This document shows positions 24,124 through 31,800 of a DNA stretch of 32,509 bases, piece by piece. The position numbers were made by a program, and so were the translations under genes. This DNA comes from a virus: positions 1 to 32,509 of the IMG/VR virus record IMGVR_UViG_3300009165_000017; one strand, written 5' to 3'. Every line of letters starts with the position of its first letter. Within the stretch, counting starts at the first letter, position 1. Under the pieces are notes generated by a model that was not told the DNA's origin, did not search any database, and saw only the letters and a program-made list of their open reading frames with translations.

Positions 24124-25005
24124 TTATGCAGAAGCCCTTCCTTCCTGCTTCCGTTTCTCCTTGATTTCAGGAGAAAGGTTCTCCCAATACTTCTTTGTCG
24201 CTTCGGTTTCCCCGATATGATAAGCTCGCATCAGAATCTTGACGCCTTTATCTTTTTCTAGTTGCGTCAGATAAATCTTGTCCGTTGCGGGTTTCGCGCC
24301 GGGTATCTTCCCGTTATTTTTTCCCGGCTCTGTTACTGCCGCATTTGCCGCCAGATCCCGCGCAGCATCAGAAGCGTCCTGCAGACCATGATTTGATTTG
24401 GCAATCACTTCATTTGCCGCAATAGCGACGATATTCGCCATATTGCCGTGAGCGAATGAATAGTTTTGATCGTTGGCTATTTCACGGGCGCGGTTGCTCA
24501 CCTGCTGGTATAGCGGACTTGATGTATCGGTAATGCCGCGTGATTTCAAGTAATTCGACAAACTCGACTGTTGCCGTTGCGTATTTGAGACGGTTTGAAT
24601 CATTTCGCTTAACTGGCTTGCCGCTTCGCTGGTGCTCTTTTCACGTTGAATCTTCCGAATGGATGCAAGTGTAGGCATATCGCCGTCGATGATTGCAGCG
24701 TGTTCCCTCTTGGCAAGTTCTTCGTCTGAAGGGTATTCCGGGTCTTTTTTAGGCGGCGGAGGAGGAGGTGCCGCCATTCTTTCATTGATGATGTTTTGCA
24801 GGCGTTCGCGTTCTTGCTTCTCTCGATTCCATTCCTGAAATGTGCCTTTATAGTTATTTTCCAGGCGATTAAGTTTTGCCTGTAATTCTTCAACCGTGGG
24901 CTGAGCGGTTTTAGAAGTTGAATCATTCGAATCTGATGCCGGCTCCGGATCGGGGGTTGGGTCTACGACCGGCTCCTCAACGGAGGTTTGATCTGTATCG
25001 GGCAT
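24124..25005 (-). CDS. Probable scaffolding protein
   Basis: A 293-residue hydrophilic, mostly helical protein. The N terminus is acidic and Pro/Ser-rich (TSVEEPVVDPTPDPEPASDSND). Residues about 36-75 (VEELQAKLNRLENNYKGTFQEWNREKQERERLQNIINERM) are a clear coiled coil, followed by a run of prolines (about 79-84), further helices, and a C-terminal basic segment (EKDKGVKILMRAYHIGETEATKKYWENLSPEIKEKRKQEG) that could bind the capsid protein. Placement between portal and major capsid genes and the shared strong ribosome site support scaffolding, the role of directing capsid assembly before leaving or being cleaved. No protease domain is seen. Confidence 0.75.
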   Translation of the reverse strand: MPDTDQTSVEEPVVDPTPDPEPASDSNDSTSKTAQPTVEELQAKLNRLENNYKGTFQEWNREKQERERLQNIINERMAAPPPPPPKKDPEYPSDEELAKREHAAIIDGDMPTLASIRKIQREKSTSEAASQLSEMIQTVSNTQRQQSSLSNYLKSRGITDTSSPLYQQVSNRAREIANDQNYSFAHGNMANIVAIAANEVIAKSNHGLQDASDAARDLAANAAVTEPGKNNGKIPGAKPATDKIYLTQLEKDKGVKILMRAYHIGETEATKKYWENLSPEIKEKRKQEGRASA

Positions 25006-25019
25006 GATTTATTCTCCTT
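25006..25019 (-). promoter_or_regulatory. Ribosome-binding leader of the scaffold gene
   Basis: AAGGAGAATAAATC directly before the ATG, identical over all 14 bases to the leader of the major capsid gene. The rest of this intergenic gap (25020-25121) holds only a weak hairpin, AAGCG-ATTGG-CGCTT, at 25052-25066. Confidence 0.7.
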
Positions 25020-25121
25020 GCTGATTGATAATCGGCTGAGGGCACACTCAAAAGCGCCAATCGCTTCAATGGCGGGCCGCTCAACCCACGATGTTATAAT
25101 CCGAACGCTAATTGCGCCAGA

Positions 25122-25379
25122 TTAATACGAAAAATGTTCTACCGGCGTATGATCCGCCTGTATCTTTTCATTTTTTATTGACGCTACTACAAGTTGATTT
25201 GCCAGATTTTTATAGGCAAACACCTGACCTTGATAAAACCGATGATCGTCGGTGCAGGTTTCGCACGCTCTTGACGCTTGCGTAGTCAATGCGTCGAGTA
25301 CCATCTTCACTGGTTCCCAGTCTGAACTGGAAATCAATGTCTGAAGCCTGATGCGTAATTCTTCCGGCCATTCCATCAT
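25122..25379 (-). CDS. Small protein coupled to the portal gene
   Basis: An 85-residue helical protein (PEELRIRLQTLISSSDWEPVKMVLDAL, then ACETCTDDHRFYQGQVFAYKNLANQLV) with one CxxC pair. The ATG overlaps the portal stop as ATGA. In several phages a similar short helical protein with a Phe-Tyr-Gln-Gly motif follows the portal, but no function is known to me. It could assist portal assembly or scaffold incorporation. Confidence 0.65.
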   Translation of the reverse strand: MMEWPEELRIRLQTLISSSDWEPVKMVLDALTTQASRACETCTDDHRFYQGQVFAYKNLANQLVVASIKNEKIQADHTPVEHFSY

Positions 25380-27370
25380 ACCGCCACCTCCGGTTTCGGC
25401 ATTTCCCCGCCCATGCCGCCAAGTTTATTCATGTCCATCCCGCCCCCGCCGCCGGGAATCCGTCCCGGTTGATTTCCACCGGGCATTGGACTATTTGCCT
25501 GCGGCATGGCGGGAATGAGGTTTTTCGGCCAAATCAGGTCGAAGTTCTTTTTCCCGCTCGATAGCCAGATATCGGACAGCATCATGCGGATATTATTCGC
25601 CAATGGCGGCATTTGCATTGCTTTTCCGATTGCATCCAGAGTGATCTGATAAAGCGTCGTATTAGTCTGCGCTTCAGTCGAACGGCTGTTATTGAACGTG
25701 AAATCGAAATCCACATCGTCATTGAACATGCCGCGTTGCACTGATTTCTTCTGGAATGCGCCGGATTTACGATTCAATATCCGGTACATTGCATCCGGTT
25801 TAGCGAATCTTTTATGGTAAGCGTGAACTTTTCGGAACATTTCAACAAAAGCCATCGCGTGCAGGCTGACAAGAATCGTGAATGCCACGGTTGACTGCTG
25901 GATTTGATAGTACATGCCCCGCGCTGTTCGAGGCGCATTGGGCGTTGAAGGGTTTCTCCCGATATTCAGGTCGCTGATGGAAGACAATTTCTCACCATAA
26001 GCCTGAAGCTGCTGTTCCTGAGAGAGGAAGAAGTTCGGATCGTGATTGAATCGCGGGAACAGTACACCTCGTGGGTCTTGCACTTCGATGCCCTGGCCGG
26101 GCGATATTCCGATAATTGACGGCATCACGCCGGTAATCGCCGGACTGTACATGTAAAACGGCACATTAGCCAGCGTGCCATAGTCCACGCCCTGATTCCG
26201 GGCCGTATTCAATCCCTGCTGAATGTATCGGAGTTTCGACGGAATTCCGGAACCGTAGAAGTACCGGCCATTGATTCTCTGGTAATGATTGAGCACATGA
26301 GGCCGTTTATTGTCCGGGCAGACGCGGGACAATGGACGAATCATCATAATTTCTTCTGTCGGAATGCAATAATTCACGATAACTTCTTCCGCATAGCCTT
26401 CCTCTTCCGAAGCTTTCTGTTCGATTACATCATCTTCGCCTTCGGGCATTTCGTTCGAAACAACCTGGAATCTCGCCGGCAATGGCCAGCGCATGTACAT
26501 CTCGATGGTGAAGAGCGTTTCCATCACTTCGTTTTCTTCCAGTCCTTCTTTTTCATTAATGGCCTTATCCTTTTCCGTCGGTTCGCGTTTCAGGAAGTGA
26601 TCGTTCATTTTTTCCGTTACTTTATATCCCAATCGCTGTCGTGCGATAAGTTCTTCGTGGTTCAGATATTGTCGCTGATAATACCAGGGGCAAACGGGAT
26701 ACTGGAATCCGGGACCGCTGCCGGGAGCGACGAAAATATCTTCCATATCGGATAATTCCACTGTCGTCTGGTTAACCTGATCGATTTTGACATCTTCCAC
26801 CCGGTCGTAATTAACGTTCACTTCCACAATCGAACCTTCGGGAAACCCTTTCTCAACGCTTCTATCGATGCGTTCCTCGCGTTCCTGAATCCGATCTTCG
26901 CGCCGGACGAAAAAGTCCTGATTCTGCCTCACTTTCACCGAACTGGTTCCATCGACGGTATTATCCATGAGCCAATCGGCACCAAGTTGCTGAAGTGGAA
27001 TCACTTCCTTATAGTAATAATCGAAATAATATTGGGAAAGATCCTGGGATTCCAGATAATCGCCCGATTCCATTCCAATCACATTCGGCGAAACGGCCAA
27101 TAAAGTATCGAATTCATGAGCAACGACGGCGTGATCCATCACCTGAGTCAATGGCAGATACATATTACTGGCATTTTCCCATGGAAACGATTTCACTTTT
27201 TGATCCGGAATGCTTAGATGCATTCGCCAGTACATTGCGTGAAGATCGTCCCATTCGGATGTTTTCCTGAAATTCTGCGCCGAATCGATCATATCCCGAA
27301 GCGCCCGTTTCAGCCGGTCTTCGGCGTCTCCGGTTAATTCAATCTTTTTTACAAGGTCATTTATCGCCAT
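25376..27370 (-). CDS. Portal protein
   Basis: About 664 residues from the ATG at 27370, chosen because GGGG lies eight bases upstream; a start six codons earlier overlaps the terminase. The portal is the dodecameric ring at one head vertex through which DNA is packaged and ejected. Evidence: the N-terminal KSFPWENASNMYLPLTQVM (about residues 55-75), acidic middle (about 130-320), IRPLSRVCPDNKRPHVLNHYQRINGRYFYGSGIPSKLRYIQQGLN, and the tail-facing helices. The C terminus is Pro/Gly/Met-rich and disordered (GRIPGGGGGMDMNKLGGMGG). The PWENASN pattern, size and place directly after the large terminase are typical of portals of short-tailed phages. It is coupled to the following small gene. Confidence 0.88.
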   Translation of the reverse strand: MAINDLVKKIELTGDAEDRLKRALRDMIDSAQNFRKTSEWDDLHAMYWRMHLSIPDQKVKSFPWENASNMYLPLTQVMDHAVVAHEFDTLLAVSPNVIGMESGDYLESQDLSQYYFDYYYKEVIPLQQLGADWLMDNTVDGTSSVKVRQNQDFFVRREDRIQEREERIDRSVEKGFPEGSIVEVNVNYDRVEDVKIDQVNQTTVELSDMEDIFVAPGSGPGFQYPVCPWYYQRQYLNHEELIARQRLGYKVTEKMNDHFLKREPTEKDKAINEKEGLEENEVMETLFTIEMYMRWPLPARFQVVSNEMPEGEDDVIEQKASEEEGYAEEVIVNYCIPTEEIMMIRPLSRVCPDNKRPHVLNHYQRINGRYFYGSGIPSKLRYIQQGLNTARNQGVDYGTLANVPFYMYSPAITGVMPSIIGISPGQGIEVQDPRGVLFPRFNHDPNFFLSQEQQLQAYGEKLSSISDLNIGRNPSTPNAPRTARGMYYQIQQSTVAFTILVSLHAMAFVEMFRKVHAYHKRFAKPDAMYRILNRKSGAFQKKSVQRGMFNDDVDFDFTFNNSRSTEAQTNTTLYQITLDAIGKAMQMPPLANNIRMMLSDIWLSSGKKNFDLIWPKNLIPAMPQANSPMPGGNQPGRIPGGGGGMDMNKLGGMGGEMPKPEVAV

Positions 27371-27372
27371 TT

Positions 27373-30309
27373 TCAGTACCCCGTGCATTCGTTTCTGGTT
27401 GCATTCGTTTTAGTTTGCACATGCTGTTGAAATATCCTATTTTCTTTCAATCGCCGCAATTGAGGATAGACTTTCGCGCCGAGAACAGCCATAGCGCCAG
27501 TCATTACACAATTATGAACAATAATTCCATTGGCAACAAAGGATCTATCTTCTTTTACTTGAAGATTATATACTTTCCCATTATAATGATATTTTCTAAT
27601 CTTCCTTGCATTAGACCCAAAATGCATTCCTGACAATCGACGCTGTCTGGAAAATCCTGGCCACTTATCATGAATAGCTACCCAATATTGATTCTTTGAT
27701 TTTTTATTATACCGATGTCGCGTTACTTCTTGAAGTGTTGCGTATTTCCCATATACCCATGATATATCCCTCATATCAAGAGCAAGGGACTTACTCGTCG
27801 TACATCCAATTATATGATTTTGGCCTGCTCTATACCACCCGTCCCCCGCCAACCATTCATTTAAAATAGAGTCCCAATAATTCGATAATTGCGTAAAGTA
27901 TGGAGGAAGTATTTTTTCTTTATTTTCGTCATAGCATAATCTGAGCGCATAATGCAATAATTTTGAATTGGCGGCTATAGCAACACAATTCTTTCCTCTT
28001 CTATCTAACCGTATAGACGCTCCTATAGATTCCAGATATTGAGAATACTTTTTTATTCCTAAAATATCTGTTTTATTAAATGATAATTCGATTCTATAGC
28101 CTGAGGTATTTTTCCAACCATTATTTTTACTTTTGGATGCACATCCATCCGCCAGAAATCTACCGAGAAATTCCGCAAAATCTCGATCAAGAGGAATTGT
28201 TTTTAGCTTTACTGGACCTCTATTTTTATATTTAAACTGTGATTCGGTGATTGCATCGATTTCTAATGGATAATTCTCTCTCCCATCAATTACCGATGCA
28301 CACGAGAATGAAGTTTTTTTCCAATCACCAGGGACGACCCATAGACTTCTATGTGATTTCCACATTGAGACGCCATCAACTGTTTTAGGATAGGCCAATA
28401 ATGGATGGTTATAACTCAATTCAATAGGCAATTGGCCCATGAAACGAAATTCGTAGAAATCACCTGAAAACGGTTTTTCAATACATTTCTCTACGGGTTT
28501 GTACCGTCCCATATGCGTCATAACCATATCGCCCGGACGAATATTCTCTATCGGACGATATCCGATATTTGTTTTTATTAGCGTGCCTTGTTTTAGGCAA
28601 TCATCGTGATATCCGGCTTCAGCTTCCGTACCCCCGCCGGGTTTCTTTATGAATGTCCGTAATTGGCTGACGGTTTTCTTACTGTGAAACACAATCTCAT
28701 TATTCGATATGGCCTCGGCCAAGCCGCCTATCAGGATGCTTTCCTTATTCCCTACTGTCGTCCTGAAGCCTATTTCACGGTTCATACGCGTCTTGTCCGT
28801 ATCCCAATCATCTCGATGGTACAATCGTTCACGCGGATATTCCCGCCCTAACTCGATGCAAAGCATTCTACCACTACTATTGCATTCTGGAATAATAAAA
28901 GCGTTATTATAATATTCAGCAATCAGCATGGCCGGCGACTTCAGGTTCTCCACAGCTATCGGGGCCGCAAGTTGCGCCACTTGTTCCATCTGATTGTCGC
29001 AATCGTACACATCAATCACGCTATCGTCCTGAGCGCGGCCATGAGCGTCAAGTTTCCCTTCCGCCGTGTCAATCGCAACGACGTATCTGTGCCCGTGCAT
29101 TGGTTCCCGATACCGAGTCAAATCCCCCTTCGGATCATTCCGAAACAATATCGCCTTATCCCATCTTCCGGAATAATACAGTTCACCCTTAATCCCATCC
29201 TCAATCGGCATACGGTCAATCGCTGCATGATCGAACCGCGACCGGCCACTGGCCCGCACCCCCTCCTCGGGCGTCATCGGATATTCCTGGGCAAAAATAT
29301 CTTCATTGCCCTGGCATGTCAATTTCAATTGCATCCGCCGCCAGTTCAGCAATTCCAGACTTGCACCTTGATCCTCATGATAATATTTCTCTCTTACGCT
29401 TAAACTATTTCGAAAATTCTCCTTTTCATTCTGATCCTTAAATTCCAACCACGCATCTTCATCGTCTTTGATCGAAATAAATACCGGAACAAAATGATTC
29501 CACTTTACCGGATTCGTCACTTCGTAATGCGCCACCAACTTCTGACTACCAAACTGATCCTTCTCTTCCGTGAACCAGACCCGACAGTTCTGATACGCAT
29601 CTTCCCAATACGGCAGAAATAGCCCATCATGCCCGTTAAACGTGCTCTCAATTATCATCGTCGTGTTCGGCATCGTCGCAATCGCTTGAAATAAACTTAT
29701 CGCCACATCCGCACCCTTCTCCCACTTCGATTGCTCGCTGGCCAGGATATACTGCGGCGTCTGTCCCGTCCCCGCGTACTTGCTCCCCGCCGTCTCAACC
29801 CATATGTGCCCTTCAGCACTCTGAAACCTAAGTTCCCGCTTGTTCGTCACTCCCTTGTACAACTTCGGACGCGATAACGGCGGAATGTCCGGCGTCCATG
29901 GCTTGTCCAGATTCTCGAAAAATCGCGTCGCTATCTGAAATAACTTCTCGCTCAAATCCACTTCGTGCGTGATAATCAACCCATCCAACCCTTCAAACAG
30001 TACACTCGCCAACATATCTGCCGCAACAAACGTACTTAATCCCCGCTTCCGACTCTTCGCTATTATTATTCGTACCGGCTGCTTGCTCCCCCTCAACAAT
30101 TCTATCATCGCCATTACTTTCCGCTGCGCATACGTCAACGGACTCATCAACTGCAACGCCCCCTGCTTGTTCTTTATCACGCAATGCCGCTCAAATAACC
30201 ACGTCCTCGACCTCCGGCATAACTCCTCCTCCATCGCACAGATCTCTTCCCACGGCACCTCGCCCTTGTAACTCGCAGGCTTCCTCGGCGGCACTACGTT
30301 TATTCCCAT
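27373..30309 (-). CDS. terL: Terminase large subunit with internal intein
   Basis: A 978-residue translation; the mature protein would be 615 residues after removal of residues 571-933. It is the packaging ATPase and nuclease that pumps DNA into the head. ATPase: a Walker-A-type IIIAKSRKRGLST (81-93), Walker B TTMIIEST with Glu221. Nuclease: VVAIDTAEGK (Asp414), DDSVIDVYD (429 on), and the third motif HDD (568-570), with CVMTGAMA resuming at 934. The ATG lies within the end of the 53-aa zinc-ribbon gene (10-base overlap), and the stop is two bases before the portal ATG. The start codon region has AGAGG upstream. Function and inteins are well supported; the spliced product is inferred. Confidence 0.95.
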   Translation of the reverse strand: MGINVVPPRKPASYKGEVPWEEICAMEEELCRRSRTWLFERHCVIKNKQGALQLMSPLTYAQRKVMAMIELLRGSKQPVRIIIAKSRKRGLSTFVAADMLASVLFEGLDGLIITHEVDLSEKLFQIATRFFENLDKPWTPDIPPLSRPKLYKGVTNKRELRFQSAEGHIWVETAGSKYAGTGQTPQYILASEQSKWEKGADVAISLFQAIATMPNTTMIIESTFNGHDGLFLPYWEDAYQNCRVWFTEEKDQFGSQKLVAHYEVTNPVKWNHFVPVFISIKDDEDAWLEFKDQNEKENFRNSLSVREKYYHEDQGASLELLNWRRMQLKLTCQGNEDIFAQEYPMTPEEGVRASGRSRFDHAAIDRMPIEDGIKGELYYSGRWDKAILFRNDPKGDLTRYREPMHGHRYVVAIDTAEGKLDAHGRAQDDSVIDVYDCDNQMEQVAQLAAPIAVENLKSPAMLIAEYYNNAFIIPECNSSGRMLCIELGREYPRERLYHRDDWDTDKTRMNREIGFRTTVGNKESILIGGLAEAISNNEIVFHSKKTVSQLRTFIKKPGGGTEAEAGYHDDCLKQGTLIKTNIGYRPIENIRPGDMVMTHMGRYKPVEKCIEKPFSGDFYEFRFMGQLPIELSYNHPLLAYPKTVDGVSMWKSHRSLWVVPGDWKKTSFSCASVIDGRENYPLEIDAITESQFKYKNRGPVKLKTIPLDRDFAEFLGRFLADGCASKSKNNGWKNTSGYRIELSFNKTDILGIKKYSQYLESIGASIRLDRRGKNCVAIAANSKLLHYALRLCYDENKEKILPPYFTQLSNYWDSILNEWLAGDGWYRAGQNHIIGCTTSKSLALDMRDISWVYGKYATLQEVTRHRYNKKSKNQYWVAIHDKWPGFSRQRRLSGMHFGSNARKIRKYHYNGKVYNLQVKEDRSFVANGIIVHNCVMTGAMAVLGAKVYPQLRRLKENRIFQQHVQTKTNATRNECTGY
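27511..28599 (-). mobile_element. LAGLIDADG intein within the large terminase
   Basis: In-frame intein, 363 residues (571-933 of the precursor). It starts with Cys571 (CLKQGTLIKT, RPIENIRPGD, block A), has a block B His635 (YNHPLLAYP), and ends VYNLQVKEDRSFVANGIIVHN with His932 and Asn933, followed by Cys934 as the +1 nucleophile. Two LAGLIDADG motifs, FLGRFLADG (714-722) and ILNEWLAGDG (815-824), each keep the acidic residue, so the homing endonuclease may be active. All residues needed for class 1 splicing are present. Base composition differs sharply: 13 G/C of 60 in 28021-28080, against 44 of 60 in 29221-29280 of the host gene. Confidence 0.95.
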
Positions 30310-30461
30310 GAATCTTCAATCCTCTGGATCGTCTCAACTATCGCTTCATACCGCTCATAACTCCCGTTGATCCAAGTGTATTCCTTACCGCAATCCATGC
30401 ACCTAACCCCACTCGGCACTGTCGGATCTAATTCCATATTCGTATGCTTGCATTCATCCAT
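30300..30461 (-). CDS. Small zinc-ribbon protein preceding terL, 53 aa
   Basis: A 53-residue frame from ATG at 30461 to TAA at 30300. DECKH near the start and RCMDCGKEYTW in the middle give a Cys-x-His...Cys-x2-Cys arrangement suited to binding zinc. The C terminus is a short acidic helix (YERYEAIVETIQRIEDSWE). GGCGAGG lies before the ATG. Another ATG at 30476 overlaps the previous stop as ATGA and would add five residues. The end overlaps the terL start by ten bases, so terL translation should depend on this gene. Function unknown; partnering the terminase is a guess from location. Confidence 0.7.
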   Translation of the reverse strand: MDECKHTNMELDPTVPSGVRCMDCGKEYTWINGSYERYEAIVETIQRIEDSWE

Positions 30462-30472
30462 CGCCTCGCCTT

Positions 30473-30844
30473 TCATTCAGTAACTTCACGCCGTGAAACC
30501 ATTCCTTCACGGTAATCCAGAAGCTCTAATCTTAAACTGTATATATATTCAAGCAACTGAGTAACATCCGCTTTGGTCTTAAATCCATACCCACCAGCAT
30601 CAAGCCGCACCTGACGTAATCTCTCTTCCCTCTCTTGAATTTCTTGTAGATCAGGACTTGGAAGTTCTCGGATACTCCTAATCAAATACTTCAATGAATC
30701 TATTTCGACTTGTTCCTTTACTTCCCCACTGCAATTCAATTCCTCTCGCTCGCAATCCTCCAGCCCATACCATACCTCATCCATTATGTCCAATATTCCG
30801 TCCCGTACCTTCGCCAACCCACGGTATACCTTTAAACCGTCCAT
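30473..30844 (-). CDS. Small charged helical protein, function unknown
   Basis: About 123 residues from the ATG at 30844; an ATG eight codons upstream would include the ribosome site itself as codons (GGGE before the Met). The protein is helical and charged: LKVYRGLAKVRDGILDIMDEVWYGLEDCEREEL, then VEIDSLKYLIRSIRELPSPDLQEIQEREERLRQVRL and LLEYIYSLRLELLDYREGM. No domain recognised. It lies between the HNH endonuclease and the zinc-ribbon/terL pair, and its coding strand shows the same strong G over C excess as the HNH gene. Confidence 0.6.
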   Translation of the reverse strand: MDGLKVYRGLAKVRDGILDIMDEVWYGLEDCEREELNCSGEVKEQVEIDSLKYLIRSIRELPSPDLQEIQEREERLRQVRLDAGGYGFKTKADVTQLLEYIYSLRLELLDYREGMVSRREVTE

Positions 30845-30903
30845 CTCTCCCCCCCCCTTCCCACTCATAAATTTTTAAAATATTTTCCGCGAATCCTCAA
30901 TTT

Positions 30904-31401
30904 TTAACTTCCCCCACCATCCCATAATACCTCAACTTCACTCACCCCATGATGATATTTCATGTGCTCACTCTGATTCTCAAATACCACCAAATTCCCC
31001 ACCTCATTGTTCCTATTGTCCCCATCCCGATGATGCACCACATTGTGCGGCTCCAACCGGTAATAATGCCCAACTACCTGCCTCCCTATGTTCTGCCCCT
31101 GCCTCCAGGAATAATACGCCGGATTCTCCCGACTCTTGTGATAACACTCCTCTCCACAGTACTGCCTCACCGCCTTCCGCCACTCCGACCGCCTCTTCCT
31201 CACCCCATTCCCACAATAATCACATACACACTCCACCCACTCCCCATCCTTCGCCACCACCCCCGCTCCCCGCAGTATCTTCATCACATTCGCCCGCGTC
31301 ATCCCGTACCTGTCCCCTATCTGCTGATACGTCAAATGCTGCATCGTGTACATCACTACCATCTCTTCCACCCGGTATTTATATCGCTTCCTCGCTCCCA
31401 T
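30904..31401 (-). CDS. HNH endonuclease with helix-turn-helix and zinc motif
   Basis: 165 residues from the ATG at 31401. That start is chosen because a G-rich ribosome site (GGTGGGGAA region) lies just upstream and the promoter at 31440-31469 makes earlier GTG/ATG codons fall at or before the transcript start. Residues about 10-48 form a helix-turn-helix (LTYQQIGDRYGMTRANVMKILRGAG). CVCDYC (58-63) and YCGEECYH (81-88) form a zinc site. LEPHNVVHHRDGDNRNNEVGNLVVFENQSEHMKYHH (117-151) is the HNH nuclease core, with paired His, central Asn and final His. It could be a free-standing homing endonuclease or a packaging partner, since HNH proteins beside terminases aid DNA cleavage in HK97-like phages. 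The coding strand is extremely C-poor. Confidence 0.85.
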   Translation of the reverse strand: MGARKRYKYRVEEMVVMYTMQHLTYQQIGDRYGMTRANVMKILRGAGVVAKDGEWVECVCDYCGNGVRKRRSEWRKAVRQYCGEECYHKSRENPAYYSWRQGQNIGRQVVGHYYRLEPHNVVHHRDGDNRNNEVGNLVVFENQSEHMKYHHGVSEVEVLWDGGGS

Positions 31402-31439
31402 TTCCCCACCCCCACCATTACGTTTACTACACACCATCA

Positions 31440-31469
31440 CTTATACCACTATCATCAATGCTTTGTCAA
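31440..31469 (-). promoter_or_regulatory. Sigma70-type promoter of the late operon
   Basis: On the minus strand TTGACA (31464-31469, perfect), an 18-base spacer, then TATAAG (31440-31445, five of six), with TG one base upstream giving an extended -10. It is intergenic and points toward the HNH gene, terL and all later genes. The predicted start near 31433 leaves a leader of about 32 bases before the HNH ATG. A+T-rich sequence lies further upstream (31498-31524). Confidence 0.75.
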
Positions 31470-31800
31470 GAATTAGTTTACAAGGTGGGAATAGGATCTG
31501 AAAATTTTATAATATTTTTTTCAGGGATGGGGAGTCACAAGGGAAGTGTTTGGACACCAAAGGAAACGGGACTCCTACCCTCCGGCGTGTCGGGCCTGCC
31601 TGCCGGCCTACCAGATGCCCCTGCATCCTGAGAACGGGATCACCCCTCACCCCAACATATAGTGGTAGCACCACAAATCACCCTGCATAACACGCTACAG
31701 GTATACCGTGCTATGCATGTAACATGCTGATATGGCTGGAGTTATCGGGGCATGGTATACGTAATGGTGGTAGTCATAACATATAATATCAGAAGCTGGA
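31446..31800. other. Non-coding stretch between terS and HNH, palindrome-rich
   Basis: About 355 bases without a credible gene; frames of 39 codons or fewer lack ribosome sites. It holds: CTGAAAA/TTTTCAG (31498-31524), an A+T-rich imperfect palindrome; a G+C-rich part (31570-31640); GTGGT-AGC-ACCAC (31662-31674); GCATA-A-CACG paired with CGTG-C-TATGC (31685-31716) with the palindrome GGTATACC in its loop; and GCATGT-A-ACATGC (31715-31727). Such a cluster beside the small terminase could be a packaging-initiation site or an operator region. Confidence 0.5.
31685..31727. repeat. Nested inverted repeats near terS
   Basis: GCATA-A-CACG (31685-31694) and CGTG-C-TATGC (31707-31716) form a stem with one mismatch, and GCATGT (31715-31720) with ACATGC (31722-31727) a perfect six-base pair of arms one base apart. 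GGTATACC (31700-31707) is a perfect palindrome between them. The arms overlap, so two alternative structures or dyad protein sites are possible. Confidence 0.55.

Noticed and set aside
25050-25066. Weak hairpin with four T after the small gene following the portal
   Set aside because: A five- to six-base stem with a short T stretch is expected often by chance; not enough for a terminator.
29300-29345. TTGACA-N17-TATTTT within terL
   Set aside because: Lies in conserved coding sequence and the -10 matches only four of six; likely chance.
30949-31476. 175-codon open frame on the plus strand opposite the HNH gene
   Set aside because: His/Pro/Leu-rich low-complexity product without a ribosome site; it is open only because the opposite coding strand is almost free of C. 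The HNH gene on the other strand has clear motifs.
31570-31680. G+C-rich stretch with short frames (34-39 codons) on either strand
   Set aside because: No ribosome sites and no recognisable product; kept as part of the non-coding stretch.
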